A stretch of 64,000 nt of DNA from contig OX387200.1 in assembly GCA_947561715.1 (NCBI GenBank), forward strand, positions 3,288,501-3,352,500, in the 5' to 3' direction. The number at the start of each line of letters is the position of its first letter. Position 1 is the first letter of the stretch. This stretch comes from Ascidia mentula (Eukaryota; Chordata; Ascidiacea; Phlebobranchia; Ascidiidae). Position numbers and translations under genes: made by a program. The notes below the pieces were generated by a model. It ran no database searches. It saw only the letters and a program-made list of their open reading frames with translations, and was not told the origin of the DNA. Positions 24,396 to 37,000 of this stretch are shown here, piece after piece.

Positions 24396-26551
24396 CCGCT
24401 CGGTTAATATGTAATTGCGTCATGATCACATATTCTTATGTGCCTTTGGTGACGTCACCTCTTATACCGCGCAAGAGCCTTGTTACATCACAATTGCTTA
24501 AAACAATTTAATTTACCTTGTATATTACGTGGAAATTTCACTTTGGGGTCTTTTCTAGGCTTTAACAATTCAATGTGCCCCGATTCGAGGTTGTACTTTC
24601 GGGTTCGGCTTAAAATATTGGGCCCGGTTTACTACTTAGTATTGTAGTATTCTGTCTTCGGGTAGAAACTGTAGTTAGGCATGCTTTCCTTCAAAAAGCT
24701 GCATAGAATCTGGTGTCATTTGCAATCATTTTTAAATTGCTCACAAATATTGCGTCTTGTACCGCACGCCATTCGATTTGCCGCGATTCACTTATGACAT
24801 CATCACACAGCGCATTGCAAACCGGCGCGAAAATAGCCGCGGAAACCCAAGATTTCCGAATTTGTGCCATTCAATAATCGCTGTATGGAAGTTGTGTGTG
24901 TAGAGAAAGTGCTGGCTGGTTGGTAGCCCACTGACTACGACTACTTTTGCGGTTAAGTATATTGCGGGTTTTACATTATTAATAATGATATCTGATAACC
25001 GGTCATAGCAATGTCTCAGCCGTTGTGCGATTGTAAGGGTGGTAATTTAATGAAAATGAGGTGAACGCGAAACTATCCGTTAGAAAATCTGTTTGACAAG
25101 CTTTTTCTAGGTCCAGCAAAGTTATAATTTGTGAGCTGTCTTGTAAATTTGCCCTGGGAGAAGTCAGATGTCAGTTTCAGAATATATATGCCTTTGTAAA
25201 TGTTAATGAAATTGAAAAAAAATGTTCAAGGTGTTTCAGGTTTAGGTAAGTGTTGTTTAGTTTTGCAGCAAAATTTTATACATTATAAGCAGCCTTACGG
25301 ACCCTACTGCGCGAAAGTGTTGGGAGTTTGGCTTCGACTCCTTTTGTTTAAAAATGCTGCGTAGGCTATATTTAGTTGACAACATCTAAAATATGCAAAT
25401 TCATAGGATCGTTTTACTGCACACACCCTCCAATTAGAATTTTAATTTTGCCAGAGTCCATAATGTTACTGAAACTAATTTTTAACCGCAACCAAAAATT
25501 ACCCTTGCGTGTGCTATATGCGAGTTATATGGTCGCTATTGTGAAGCCAAATACTCGGATTCTGCCGGAGTGCAAATATCCAGGTTTAACTAAGCCACTG
25601 ACCGTGATTACAGCAGTTGGTTAAGGCAGTCGTAGTCGTGGTGTTTTAGCGACTCAGACTCCACAGCAGTGAGCCAAATTTGGGAATTCCCCTGACCCAG
25701 CACTATGCCCCAAATGACGTGGCACCGGAAATTAGAATTAGTCGGTAGTAGCTGCCAATCAAATGACGTAACTGTGTCGTACCGAGTGACCTTTTCTTAT
25801 TTAGGGAACGACATTTGCATATTGGCGAAACCGGCCAAGTTGATCTCAAGGTTGTGTACTACATGTTGGTTTGCAGTAAACTGTCGAATTTGCTACTGTG
25901 TACGCATTAATTATTTCCCCAAAACGGCCATACCTTGAAAACTCCCAAAGTCTTGGCAAAAACAATAATAGCTTCAATCAAAGTTTAAACTTGAAAGGAT
26001 TTCATAAAATACGAATTACTCATTGTTTCGCAACCACATCTTGATTGGTGATGTCATAATTGAATTCTTGCCTTGCCACAAACCGTCACCCGTAGTGAAT
26101 TGGACAATTGTAAGGCGATAACAGGTTTATTGGGGAATTGATGAAATCATTCGCAGATTGGCCTGAGGTGCTTGTTGCAGTAACATTTGCCAGTGTACTG
26201 CGTGTCGCAATGCTTTGAATGAGCACAGCTACAATGGCTGGTGTAAGACTGATATGTGGACCTTAAAAAGTTGTTGTTAAATTGTTTAATTCAGGCAAGT
26301 CAAAAGAGTAAAGATGCTGTTGTTTATTTGAATACAGAAATGGTAAATGGTGTTAGGTTAGCAGCATAATTTGACGTAGTTAGTGCATATATGCAAAATA
26401 CAAGGTTTTCATAAATTTGTAAATGCAGAATACAAACTATTTGGCATGTAAATATTCAAATGAATGCATTTTCCAGGTTCCAAATAGTTAAATACGTGAA
26501 TGTGGTGGAACTTTATGCACCAAACTTTGTAGATCCGACAATATCTACAAG

Positions 26552-26565
26552 CCGTTAGACGGCGC
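26552..26565 (+). promoter_or_regulatory. CTCF-like motif (weak), copy 1
   Basis: CCGTTAGACGGCGC resembles the CTCF core CCASYAGRKGGCRS with two mismatches. A closer relative, CCGCTAGACGGCGC, lies at 37074-37087. The two bracket the coding segment at 26.6 kb and most of the ETS gene. Confidence 0.2.
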
Positions 26566-26617
26566 ACTGTACTTAGTCAAGATCATATGAACGCATTTTC
26601 ATGATATTATCACGAAG

Positions 26618-27911
26618 ATGCTCGACCTGGCCGGGCCAATCACGGTTGCATTTGACCAACCAGCGAAGCGTGAACAATTTTACGTCACAGAACCTTCGAA
26701 AACCATTGTGATGTCACCAAACAGCGTTCAGTAAGTTAAAGATATCGAGATTTTTTTAGCTACTGTAATTTCAAAATAGTGACACAAAATGCAAGTTTAT
26801 TCATATACAACCGTTTAATGGAAATAGCTTGATCTTATAGATTGACATCAAACATTATTCTTGAATTTGTTTTTGGCAAAATTGCAGGCGACCGCTGGAA
26901 AAAATCATCGCCACAATAACCGGGAAAAAGCACGACTCGCTTTTGACGTCTGGCAAACATATCGACTTATCCTTGGCACGGAAATGTTCCGAACGGCAGT
27001 CAGCTAATCAGGAGCACACCATGCCAAACATACAAACAACCATTTCGGACCATCCGACCATCGACCTGAAAGCCGATGGCGACACCATTAAAGACATCTA
27101 CGTCACTAAGGAAGCTTGCGCGACTAATCGGACTCTTGCTGAAGTTAGTGGCAACCAGACCCAAAACCGAACCATTATTCCCAGACAACCACTGGTATCT
27201 GTCCTTTCGCGTAAGACGAAACAACCAGCGAAAAGGGACCGGCTTAAAAACATTACCACACTGACGAGCGGTGAATTCGCGCAGCTGCTGAAAACCTGTA
27301 ACGTGACTGTTAAATCGGTGCGCTCTGGCGACTCCAGCGACAATACTGACGATAAAAAGGCGCCGCGCGAGGGCACTGTGGTGCTGCGGCCCAGTTGGAC
27401 GCGAGGAAAATCTATGGCGCCGACTCTGAAATGGCACCACACGAACTTTGAACCTAATAAACAGCTTAAAGTTGCCAAAACCCGTAAAGCGTGCAAAGCA
27501 GTAAGTGTGACTGTGGCCAAACCGACGCACAGACAACGCAAAAAATCGCCGTCGCGCACTGACGACCACGCGAAGTCGCTAGCGAGCCACGCTTTGCCGC
27601 TCACTCAGGCGTGGAACGACTTGGCGTCACGTGATCAAGCGTCCGCGGACACCATCAAAGAAACGTCCGACTCTTTGGAGCCGTTATTGCTTCCAAAAAA
27701 CTCGGATCCGTTCCTCAGCGATTGTGACGTCAGAGAGCCTCTGATTGCTGCGAGTAATGTGACGTCATTGCAGGCGGCGGAGGATGACATCAACACTTTG
27801 TTGTCGAATTGCGAAACTGCCGAAACACAGCCCGAAACCGGTAGTGACGTCGCCCCTGGCGAAGAGTGGAAGTGCTTCGTACGGATGAGCGGTAAGATTA
27901 TAGGTTTAGTG
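26618..27911 (+). CDS. Unrecognised basic/serine-threonine-rich coding segment (two exons, 3' continuation uncertain)
   Basis: Exon 1 (26618-26730) starts MLDLAGPITVAFDQPAK and joins in phase to exon 2 beginning 26888, completing a CAG codon. Exon 2 stays open for over 330 codons. It is rich in T, S, K and D with basic runs (HRQRKKSP, KTRKACKAV) and an acidic C-terminal part (AAEDDINTLLSNC). No domain was recognised. Exon 2 has two consensus donors: after 27891 (phase 1) and after 27911 (phase 0); unspliced, it stops at 28019. The phase-0 donor fits the phase-0 acceptor before 31082, the first exon of the ETS gene, so this may be that gene's N-terminus. A separate gene with an unseen 3' exon is the alternative. 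Confidence 0.5.
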
Positions 27912-28019
27912 GTAAGATGCTTGGTCAAATGCATGCCAAACCGAGTCCATACTAGATCCACATTGTGGTGTGTTACTCACGGCGCGATATGGGAAAGGTT
28001 TAAATATTCAACGTGGTAA

Positions 28020-31000
28020 AGTTGCTATTTCTAATTTCGGAAACGTAGTTTCAAGGTAAACGCTACGTTTCAAGGTGGACTTGCAGCATTTAGTTAACAC
28101 TAACGTATACACAGGTACAAATATCATCATAAAATATCCTTCTTTTAATTTAATTTTTGTCTGTTCCAACGTGTGCGAAACCCTAAATAAATGCTTGCAT
28201 GCAAGGTACGGTTTACTTGCAACCGTCGTCAATCTTGCAATAGCGCTTGTCTACACCAATGATCATATCATCCGGTATTGGCGCGTCTTTACTTGTAAAT
28301 AGAGTTACAACAACAATACCCAGTCTCGCTATACACCAACCCCAGTTAACGATAAACGGATGGCGCGCGTACATTACATCGGTAAAATGTGCGTTTCAGC
28401 AAATCTTAAATTCAAACGACGCTGCCGGATGGATGCCTTCTTTATAGTCAATTAATCACGTTTCGTAAACATACCCGGCCCGTTTCCGTCGATATAACAT
28501 CCGCTCAGGCTTGTTTGCAACATAAAGTTGGCCTTCCAATGGGCTTGGGATTTTTTCTGCAGTCAACGGTGTGCAGTTTGCAATAATATTTCGTGTTAAA
28601 GTAAATAAACAAGGCGAAATTACCCTGGAAAAAACTACTAGGTCGCAACAGTGGCCCTGTCTGCCGCTCATTATAAAAACAAAAAACCTTACTCGCTAGT
28701 GTAATGTCTGCTTGCTAAACCTGGCAACAATGTAGATTTAAACACATAATTATGGTGCTGGACTTGAGGTGAAAATATATTGTATCAGAGGTGCCACAGA
28801 GTGTGGACAATACCAGCAAGTTTTTCTCCATCGAAGCTTGAAAGGGCATTGAAAGACAAAACTACGCATTGAGTGACGGAATCATGAAATAAGAGTTGTG
28901 CAAGCAAGCGTAGACGGTTGCTCATCGCATTGAATGCATTTCTACAATCGTTTCTAATTAAGCACACGCTGACTCATATAACGTTGTGATGAATATCTTC
29001 ATGCAATCTGACCGCTCCGTGCTTGTAAATGTTCCTGGCTGCACGTTTAAGAATATGTGAAGACGGTCATGGCTAAAGTATAATTAGCAAGTTTCGGGAC
29101 CAATACTTGAACCGCGTCGCTGGTATCGTGGAGTTTGTTCTCCCGCATGGTGGCGCTAAACATTCTGCGTTCAGCCAGCGAAGGGATTGGGATGTTGTTA
29201 TAACTAGGATCCGTCGTGTGACTGTGTGGGCTTATTTTCCAACAGGTTTAATAAACCATTGCTTGAACAGAACGTTTTACACTAAATGACTCGTTTATGA
29301 AAAATCGCTTAAAGGAAGAAGAAAAATAAACACAAAACACTGTATTCTAAAGTGAACAATGTAAATACACAACTTCTGGTGGTGAATATATTTGCTGTTG
29401 CCAAATCGTGTTTGTTCAACGATATGCGAGCAAAATTGGTGCGTTGGAATTATCAAAAGCATTTGTCAAACATCAAGTAACACTTTGTATTGTTTTATCC
29501 AAGCCCGTCTGCAAACAGGGGGGTAAGGAATGAGCAAGTCTTGCTGTCCGCGCAACTTGCGCAAAGCCTTTTTCGCGAGTCCCGCAGCGCATTGTGGCGT
29601 CAGTGACGTGAGTCACTGTTAGTCGGGAGTGGAGAGGAGGTTTATAATACAGTGCTTTATTGTAGAACGCTCTGTAGTCGCGAGACACCGCAGCCATCGT
29701 GCGCATTGATTTGCATTTTAGATTTTGGGGGCATGCAGTTTTGGTCCTGGGGCCTCACGGGTCACAAAGATAGGAAGAGTTTGGCGCGTGCAGATGTAGG
29801 TTTGCAGTGTTGTCTGCGGTTTTGCATCGCTTTTTGAGCTGTGCTTGGTATGTCCAAGTTTTTTACGCTGCGGGTTTAATTTTGATCGTCATTCTTTATT
29901 TCGCTTATGTTTATTCGTAACGTTGTTGGGATCCCGCCGTTTGTGCTTGAAAAGGAGCAGCGCTTGCTTAAGGCACAAAAAACATACAGTGCATTGTTTT
30001 GTCGGTGGTTCATCGAACGTTCAGCGTCGGCGCAGTGTAGATCAGGACATCGTTCATAAGTGGGCAAGAATCCCTCCTGCGAGCGCACAGTGCACATTTA
30101 GTAGGTTCATGCCGTTTTCAGTGGGTTTGTTACCCGCACTGATATTGTTTGAGCGTCGTTCTCGACTTTGGATCGTCGTTCTCGACAGCGCTAAAAGCCA
30201 TACTTAGTACAAACAATAACCTCAGGTTTCGAAAGCTCAGGTTTTCCTAGTGAATGAACAATAGGAACGCGGTACAATACAAAACATGGGATAGACCGGA
30301 AAAGGCCGATCTCCCCCTCGCGCTCTTGCATTATTTTTAAGTAGCGGGCGCCGCGCTATCCGTTCTGTAACATCAACACTGGCGCATGTATTTAAACTGC
30401 GCGCCCGTGGGCCGAAAATATCAACAGGTCCACCGGATAGTGGGCGGTATCTCACTGCGTTTCGTGCGCAAACGGCCGGCGTGCGACCCCGATCGTTGTG
30501 AACTTTTCGCTTTTCGTAGGTCTTACGTCGCCGACTTTTGATGACGTATATATTTGGATTAGCCCGCTCAAGCTTGGATTTTTGTGTTTTCACAGACAAC
30601 AGAGACTCTGATAAAACTGTGAAAGAAGATCTATCAAGTCGTGACGTCACCGAATGCAATTCAGTAAGATTTCTGTATTTTTTCTATTGATTTTCTCGGT
30701 GTTTTGTAGCAGTAAAATCATTATGAATTATCGTTGTTTTTGAAGAATCGCTCAAACAGTGGAATCGTTTGCGAAATATGTGCAACGGATTAAGCATATA
30801 TCAAAAAAAGGCCAAACAATTTATTGAAGGGGATTGCGTTACCAATGCTACAAACGTGGACATTTTATTTCTTAAATCTGTGTCGCTAACTAAGCAAATC
30901 ATGTGATTTGCAACATTCACGTGATTCAAAATTATTCAACCGAATTTCCCACTGAGCAAGCAAATTTATGCGCCGTATTCACGGTTTAAAGTCAAATTTT

Positions 31001-31081
31001 GCTTTCCCGGGGGTTACGAAACTGTTGGAACACAGGGCGCCTTTCCTCATTGTACGAGCTTTAGTTTTGTGTTTTGTGCAG
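28020..31081. other. About 3 kb without a recognisable gene
   Basis: No coding exon was identified. A small direct repeat CGTCGTTCTCGAC occurs twice near 30154-30186, and TGACGTCA occurs at 30642-30649. If the 26618 segment and the ETS gene are one gene this is an intron; otherwise it holds the ETS promoter. Confidence 0.5.
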
Positions 31082-31093
31082 ATTTTTTCCGAT

Positions 31094-34000
31094 ATGACCC
31101 AGTACGCTGATCCACAGATGCCTCAGATTGCCTCAAACAAGATGGCGTCGATATTTGACTTCGGAACTACGAACGTCTTCGAAGGTAAGTTGCCTTAGTT
31201 GGAGTCAAAGCAACGAAGTGTTAAGATGGGCGAATTTTTACTGTTAACACTCTGTGTTGTCACTTCTTTCTCATTCCTCTCCTACAAACTCTTGACACAC
31301 GTTCAACTTCCACAGACTTTTTCAACGGCGATACTTCCAAACTTCTCAGTGACGATGATTTCACCAACATCCTAAACACCAACCTTCCCTTTCTCTCTAA
31401 TGACGTTGACTTCTGTGACGTCACAAACACCCTACCAAGTTGTGGGTTTGGTGGCGGCTCCGATTGGTACAACGGCAACAACACACTCGCTTGTCAAAAC
31501 TCCGCGGCCCTGACGCCGCTTCGAACCCGACTACGTCATGACGTAATATCTTCCCCTTCGTCGCTGTCCTGCGACCACCAGATGTCGCACTCGTTCTCGG
31601 ACACGGACAGCGGGATCCACAGCCCGGGTTCGACCCCGGTGAAAACCTCGCCCCCGGCCCTCATTTCATTTGATGACATCACCGATGCGAACAGGGAATG
31701 GGGAAGATACAACGGGTGCCATAGCAACCTTGCGTCACCGTGTGTCAGCAGTACGTCTCTTGACCAAGAGGTGAGCCCTCCCCCCCCCCATTTTGATCGA
31801 CTTTAATAGTAGCGGTAAAAAATAGTTGCTTTGCTTGCATTCGACGTAAAAGTTTTTTGCTGAAACTTTGTCTTTCACGTTTTTACTTTTGTTTTAGTTC
31901 TTTCGGGCAAACACAAGCCCTTCCAACTTTTACGTAACCAACACAGCGCCACAGGATGTGTTTCAAACGTCACCGGTTCAAGGTACGTCCTTTCAACTTT
32001 GCTTGCAGTTTTCGCGGTCGAATTCCAGCGGCACAATACGAATAACAATATAAATAAAAAAATGATAATTATAAATTTTGACTTTAACTTCACGAAATTG
32101 TTTTTATCTTGAAAATAACTTTGCCAGAATACATTCGTGACGCGTGAATAAACGGTGGTGATTAAACTTCTACGTTGAATGAACATTCAAAACCGGTCAT
32201 AATTTTTATAAATACCTGACGAATTAAAGTTATTATAGCCAACTACATCATATATACGTACGTTTTTTTAACCTTATCCCTTTGCCATAATTGTCTTAAA
32301 ATGTCACGTGTTGTTAATTGCCCCGTCGCTAAGACCCCACAGTCATGCGAATAAACAGCTCTCTGACGTGAGCGCTGTGGGTCAAACTGGGTTTATGTCG
32401 TCACTTTCCGGGGTTCTTGACCAAATGTTATAGAGTCACCGCTTGCAGGTTTCCGAATACAGAATTTCGACATTGTTACGTAACAATGCCGACATGTATA
32501 ACGTGATGTTGGTGGCCGGAAAGGTGGCATTTATAGATGAGATTGTAAAAGGCCTTCCAGATTTTTTTTAGAAAACACAACGGTATTGTCGAAAACTTAT
32601 CGCATTTTGTCACTTTTTTATCATTACTTTTGTTATTTTTGGAAGAATTGTCGCCGCGAAACCCATTTCTAACCATTTAAATTCTTTGAAACAAACAACA
32701 GACCCATATAACTGCTGCGAAATTCGTTAGCGAACGTTTTCCTTGTGTCTACAATCACAGTCAAGTTCTACGGGCAATATTGTTTGTCTTAAAGATTTTA
32801 CAAATCCGTAAAAATTATGTTCGTACTTTTAAATTGTTTTGCGTTTTCGGTGCGACTTTATGTTAATTTGTTTGTTTTACGGAACGAAACCGTTTTTTTA
32901 CCACGTGCAAAATGCATTAAAAGAAAAATAAACACTATTTTTACGTCCCAAAAATCCCTGGTAAATTTGCGCGACATCTCGGGCAAAACCGAAAGTTATT
33001 TATACTCGGTGAAAGATAATAGAAAGCGAAATCATTCAACAAACAACGGTTTCTGCTTATATCACCGAAAACTCCATGCGTGACAGTGATAAACGCCGCA
33101 ATTAGAAGCCCTTTCTCTGTCCGCATAAACCCGTGTGTGCATGCGTCGTTGTGCACAGCTTGTTTCGTGAAGTGGGAACGTAAACCCCCCTAGGTCGTAA
33201 CTTTAGCTAATCGGAAGCAAATAGAAGCTACTGATGATACACGTGAAAAATTCCCGCGCCCGGCGTTCGCGTTTATTACCTCACAATCGCGAGAATACAC
33301 CGGGGTTCTTTTTAACATACTATGTATTGTCTGATATGGGCGTCAGCACACGGAGCACGGGTACTAAGTCTCTGAGCCCTGAACGTGCCTAAAGCATCCG
33401 GTGTTGCAACCGCGCCTGTAGTCTTGTGCGTTTAGATATGCCCCTGTTACTTTCTAGCGGCGAAATTTACGTCAGAAAAAACGGATGCGAATCGTGGGGA
33501 CTTTTTTACGAACCTAGACGAACCGCAGTGTTTTCCCGTGCGTCCGTAAACACTGCTACGTTTCGGTTGCGGCATGTTGTTGATTCATGTTGTTGTGATT
33601 GCTGGAGACGGCGCGTAAAGGAAATCAGGCGCTTTCTTAACATTAGATTATTGTTTTTATAACACCGTGTTTTGTAACTGAAACATGCAGTCGCCGGCAG
33701 GTCGTTTCGCCTGGTGAACGATATTTTGTGTATTGTCACGCCATGTGGTGAACACATTATCAACATTGACTACATAGTACATATCCCTCTACACCTCTGT
33801 ATAAAAACCTACCATGAGATTCTGCTTTTCCCACAGCCTCCACAAAAAAAACCTTGCGTTTAGAACCCGAACCACAGCTGCTTAACATGGATGAACCCTC
33901 GTCTTTTTACACGGCCGAACCGTACGAAAACTTCACCACTCATGAGCCGACCTTGCTACCCCTCGATCCACTGCCCTCTGTCAAAAGCGAAAACGAATAT

Positions 34001-37000
34001 TTCGTCGCATCGGAGTCGGTCAGTCGCTCTCCGCCGGAAAGTCCTTTTCCGATTCCCGTCGGCGACGACAAGATGAAGCCGAAGTACCGACACAGCGTCG
34101 GGAATTGGCAAATCGCCGTCTCCTTGCAACCGGACAAGGAATCGAAGATCGAGCCCTCCGTCGATGATCCGCGGCACTTCAATGCTTGCTTGTCGGCAAA
34201 ATCGGTTGACGAGAGTCAATATCGGCGGCGTAAACCCAAGCAGTTGACTAAAAAGCGGAAGATCATTACCCTGGGCGAAGGGCAACTCTGCTGCAAAGTG
34301 CGCAAGGTTTCAACAGAAAAAGGTGAGAAAGCGATTTAAGTTTTTAGACCTATTTTTATTTGAAATTCTAAATAAAAAGTAAGTATTTCTTTGGTTTTTT
34401 AAGCATTTAAATCCGCAATGTTTGAAACTGTGCCAAAAAGTTGAACGGGAAATTCCGAAGACGCAAAATCTTTTTTAATTCTGTTATTTTTGACCTCATA
34501 AAAACTTTAACGCCAAGTTTATTTCGTTCTCATTGCTTTATTAAAAACTCTATTCTGCGGTCCCGCCGGCAACCGCTCGAATGTCCGCATAAGGAATCTC
34601 GGAGCACGTGCTTCAAGCGAGCATGTGACAAGAAAATAACTAAAAATAATTTTTGAGGCCTTTTTTCGAGGTCCCGCGCCCTTTAGAAGATTTTCACGTC
34701 ATCCCTTGTCATTAGGTTGCGCGAAAAAGAACAGAAAAGTTTTTTAATATATAAGGTCTTGTTACCAGCACCTAGCTCTGTTCGCAGTGCTGTCACATGA
34801 TTTCGAACCGGCCTACAGGGAGTCGCTGCATTCGCGCTAAATAAGGCAAGATTAGGCGCGACTTCGCTGCAACCGATTGTTGGCATGCAGCTGAATGAAA
34901 AGAATCGTGCTCTGACTTAAAGAAGTTTATTAAAAGCCACGCGGCGTCCACAGTGTCGCAACCGGTCCGAGGATTTCGGGCCACTCTCTGTGGGGTGGTT
35001 TCCATTCTTTTTCGCACGACACTGCCTGGAAGTCCTTAGTTTTTGCCATCCTGCAGGGTGCAACCGTATTGCTTCTTGTACACAAGTTGGTGTGCGCCAA
35101 AACTTTCTTGTTTAACTCTCGCACTTTGGAACTTGCCAGACAAATGTGTGCTGGCTGCCATTTGGCGCACGTTGCACCTTTTCGCCCCAGCAAGATTGTG
35201 CTGCAAAGAAAATTCGATTGTGCGCAGCTAGTTAGGTTAGCTACAGGTCCATGATGTTGCTTCAATTGTTGCAAGTTCGACTCAGGCACAAACACAGCAG
35301 AAAAATCACATTTTACGTCATTTCCATTTGAAAATTTAAAGTTTAATTTTTGTAAAAAAAGATCTTTCCGGCATGAATCAAAACATGGAATTTTTCCGAA
35401 AAGGCTGTAATTTGTGAAAAGTTCGTTCGAGTGTCAGCACCGGTTTTCATGTAGCGAGACAGCAACACTGTCCCACACCCGCCAGAGTGTTACGGAAATG
35501 TAGTCTGTCTTATTAAGCCTTGTTTGCGACGACCGTGCAAGTAGCCTTGTGGCAACGAGACGGCCCCGGTGACGCACAGGTTAACGCAAGAAGTTACCAT
35601 TATTTTTTAACGACGCTCTTCCGGTAACTTACGCTCTCCGTCTTGATCCACAACCTCTTTCGCCATCTTTGTTACCCCGGGGTAGCGCTGGCCATTGTGC
35701 AGGCGCACTTCCCCCGTGGAAGTACATGACGGATCGGTTTTGGTCGTGTGGCACCTGCAGTGCCCATTTAGTCACGTCTTAACGTGCCAAAGTAGGGTCT
35801 CAATGGGATCATCCCACCTAACCTGTTGTTCCCAGGCTTTACCCTTTGCAAAGCTCGTCGATGTGAGTTTGAAGCCATTAATCGTTCACATAAGTCACTT
35901 CCTCCCATATAGTGGAAAGCAAGTGTTGTTTTAACTGAAATAATTGCACGAGTAACAAAGAAGCAGAGGAAAGAAGGCAACTGACCTTCGTGTTCTGTCA
36001 ACAAATCACGTTGGACGATGTTAAAAAATAAATGAAACGTTCTTCGTCTTCGGCGTAAATTTTACGTTGCGTTTTTGCCTGATGCTGATGTTTATTAACT
36101 TTCTCGCTGCGCAACTGGGTCGTTTCATTATCTGCTGGCGTTTAGTTATTTTTACACAATTACTCACACTTTATTGTTGCAACGCCGAAATAATTTTAAC
36201 AACCAGCCTGATCATGTGATTCAGTTTCACACGCAACCGAAATTAAACTTGGGGGTCCGTCAGACTAAGATTTCTATTTCCTCGTCACTGGCGTTTCAGC
36301 ATTAGTTTTTTTTTAAATTAGACTCTTTTGTAAATCTCCTTGTTCAGTTTTTGGTACCTCCATTAAATTTGTTAGAAATTTTGATCATAGCATGTTTGTA
36401 ATGCCGGAACTTGGACAACATGAAGCTCAGGGCTAAAAGATTAATTACTGACCTTCTAAAAAAGTTTCTCACAAAAACAAATCATGTTATGCGTGTAATA
36501 TGTGCAGTTACTGTTTAATCGTGATTGAATAGGCAGAGTTTATCAGTCAAACCTGTCATGGTGAAACTACAATTAACAAATTTCAACATTCTTTAAACCG
36601 ATGCTTTTTGCAGTTTAAACTTTGAGCTGGAAAGCCCCTCCCTGTAGTTGGCGCCCTAATGTGGTGATAATGAACTTGTAGCAAATTGTTATGTCCATGT
36701 TTCACAAGATAAGGGGCGTAGCATTTTGATAGAAATAATATTGCTAATCCCATTTAAGGTATGTTTTAACGTTACCCTTGCACAGTGTCCTCTGTACGTT
36801 TGTAAGACTTCCGTTGCAACGGCAGTAAGTAAACTATGATGTAACCCATGTTTAGGCAAGACCGTCCACCTGTGGGAGTTCATCAGGGACATCCTTCTTA
36901 ATCCGGAGCACTGCCCCACGCTGATTAAGTGGGAGGACCGCCAGGATGGGGTATTTCGCTTCATGCAGAGTGACGTCGTTGCCACCATGTGGGGGGAGAA

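Larger units (their letters stand above)
12546..26617. other. About 14 kb without a recognisable gene
   Basis: Open frames here (the longest about 154 codons) show no family signature, no consistent splice structure and no biased codon use, and I treat them as chance. CpG dinucleotides and G+C patches look more frequent than in the flanking gene blocks (not counted). What stands out is promoter-like clusters at 17514-17562 and 23896-23998, a 20-bp palindrome at 19080-19099, a perfect hairpin at 22386-22436 and a tRNA-like remnant near 24351. A long regulatory domain for the downstream transcription factor, or unrecognised non-coding transcripts, would fit. Confidence 0.5.

Noticed and set aside
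27000..27604. Minus-strand frames of 168-189 codons
   Set aside because: They lie antisense to the 26888-27911 exon, have no family signature, and arise from its biased composition.
29596..29625. CAGTGAC/GTCACTG inverted repeat with CRE/AP-1 overlap
   Set aside because: Only a 7-bp arm with no neighbouring promoter evidence; not strong enough to call.
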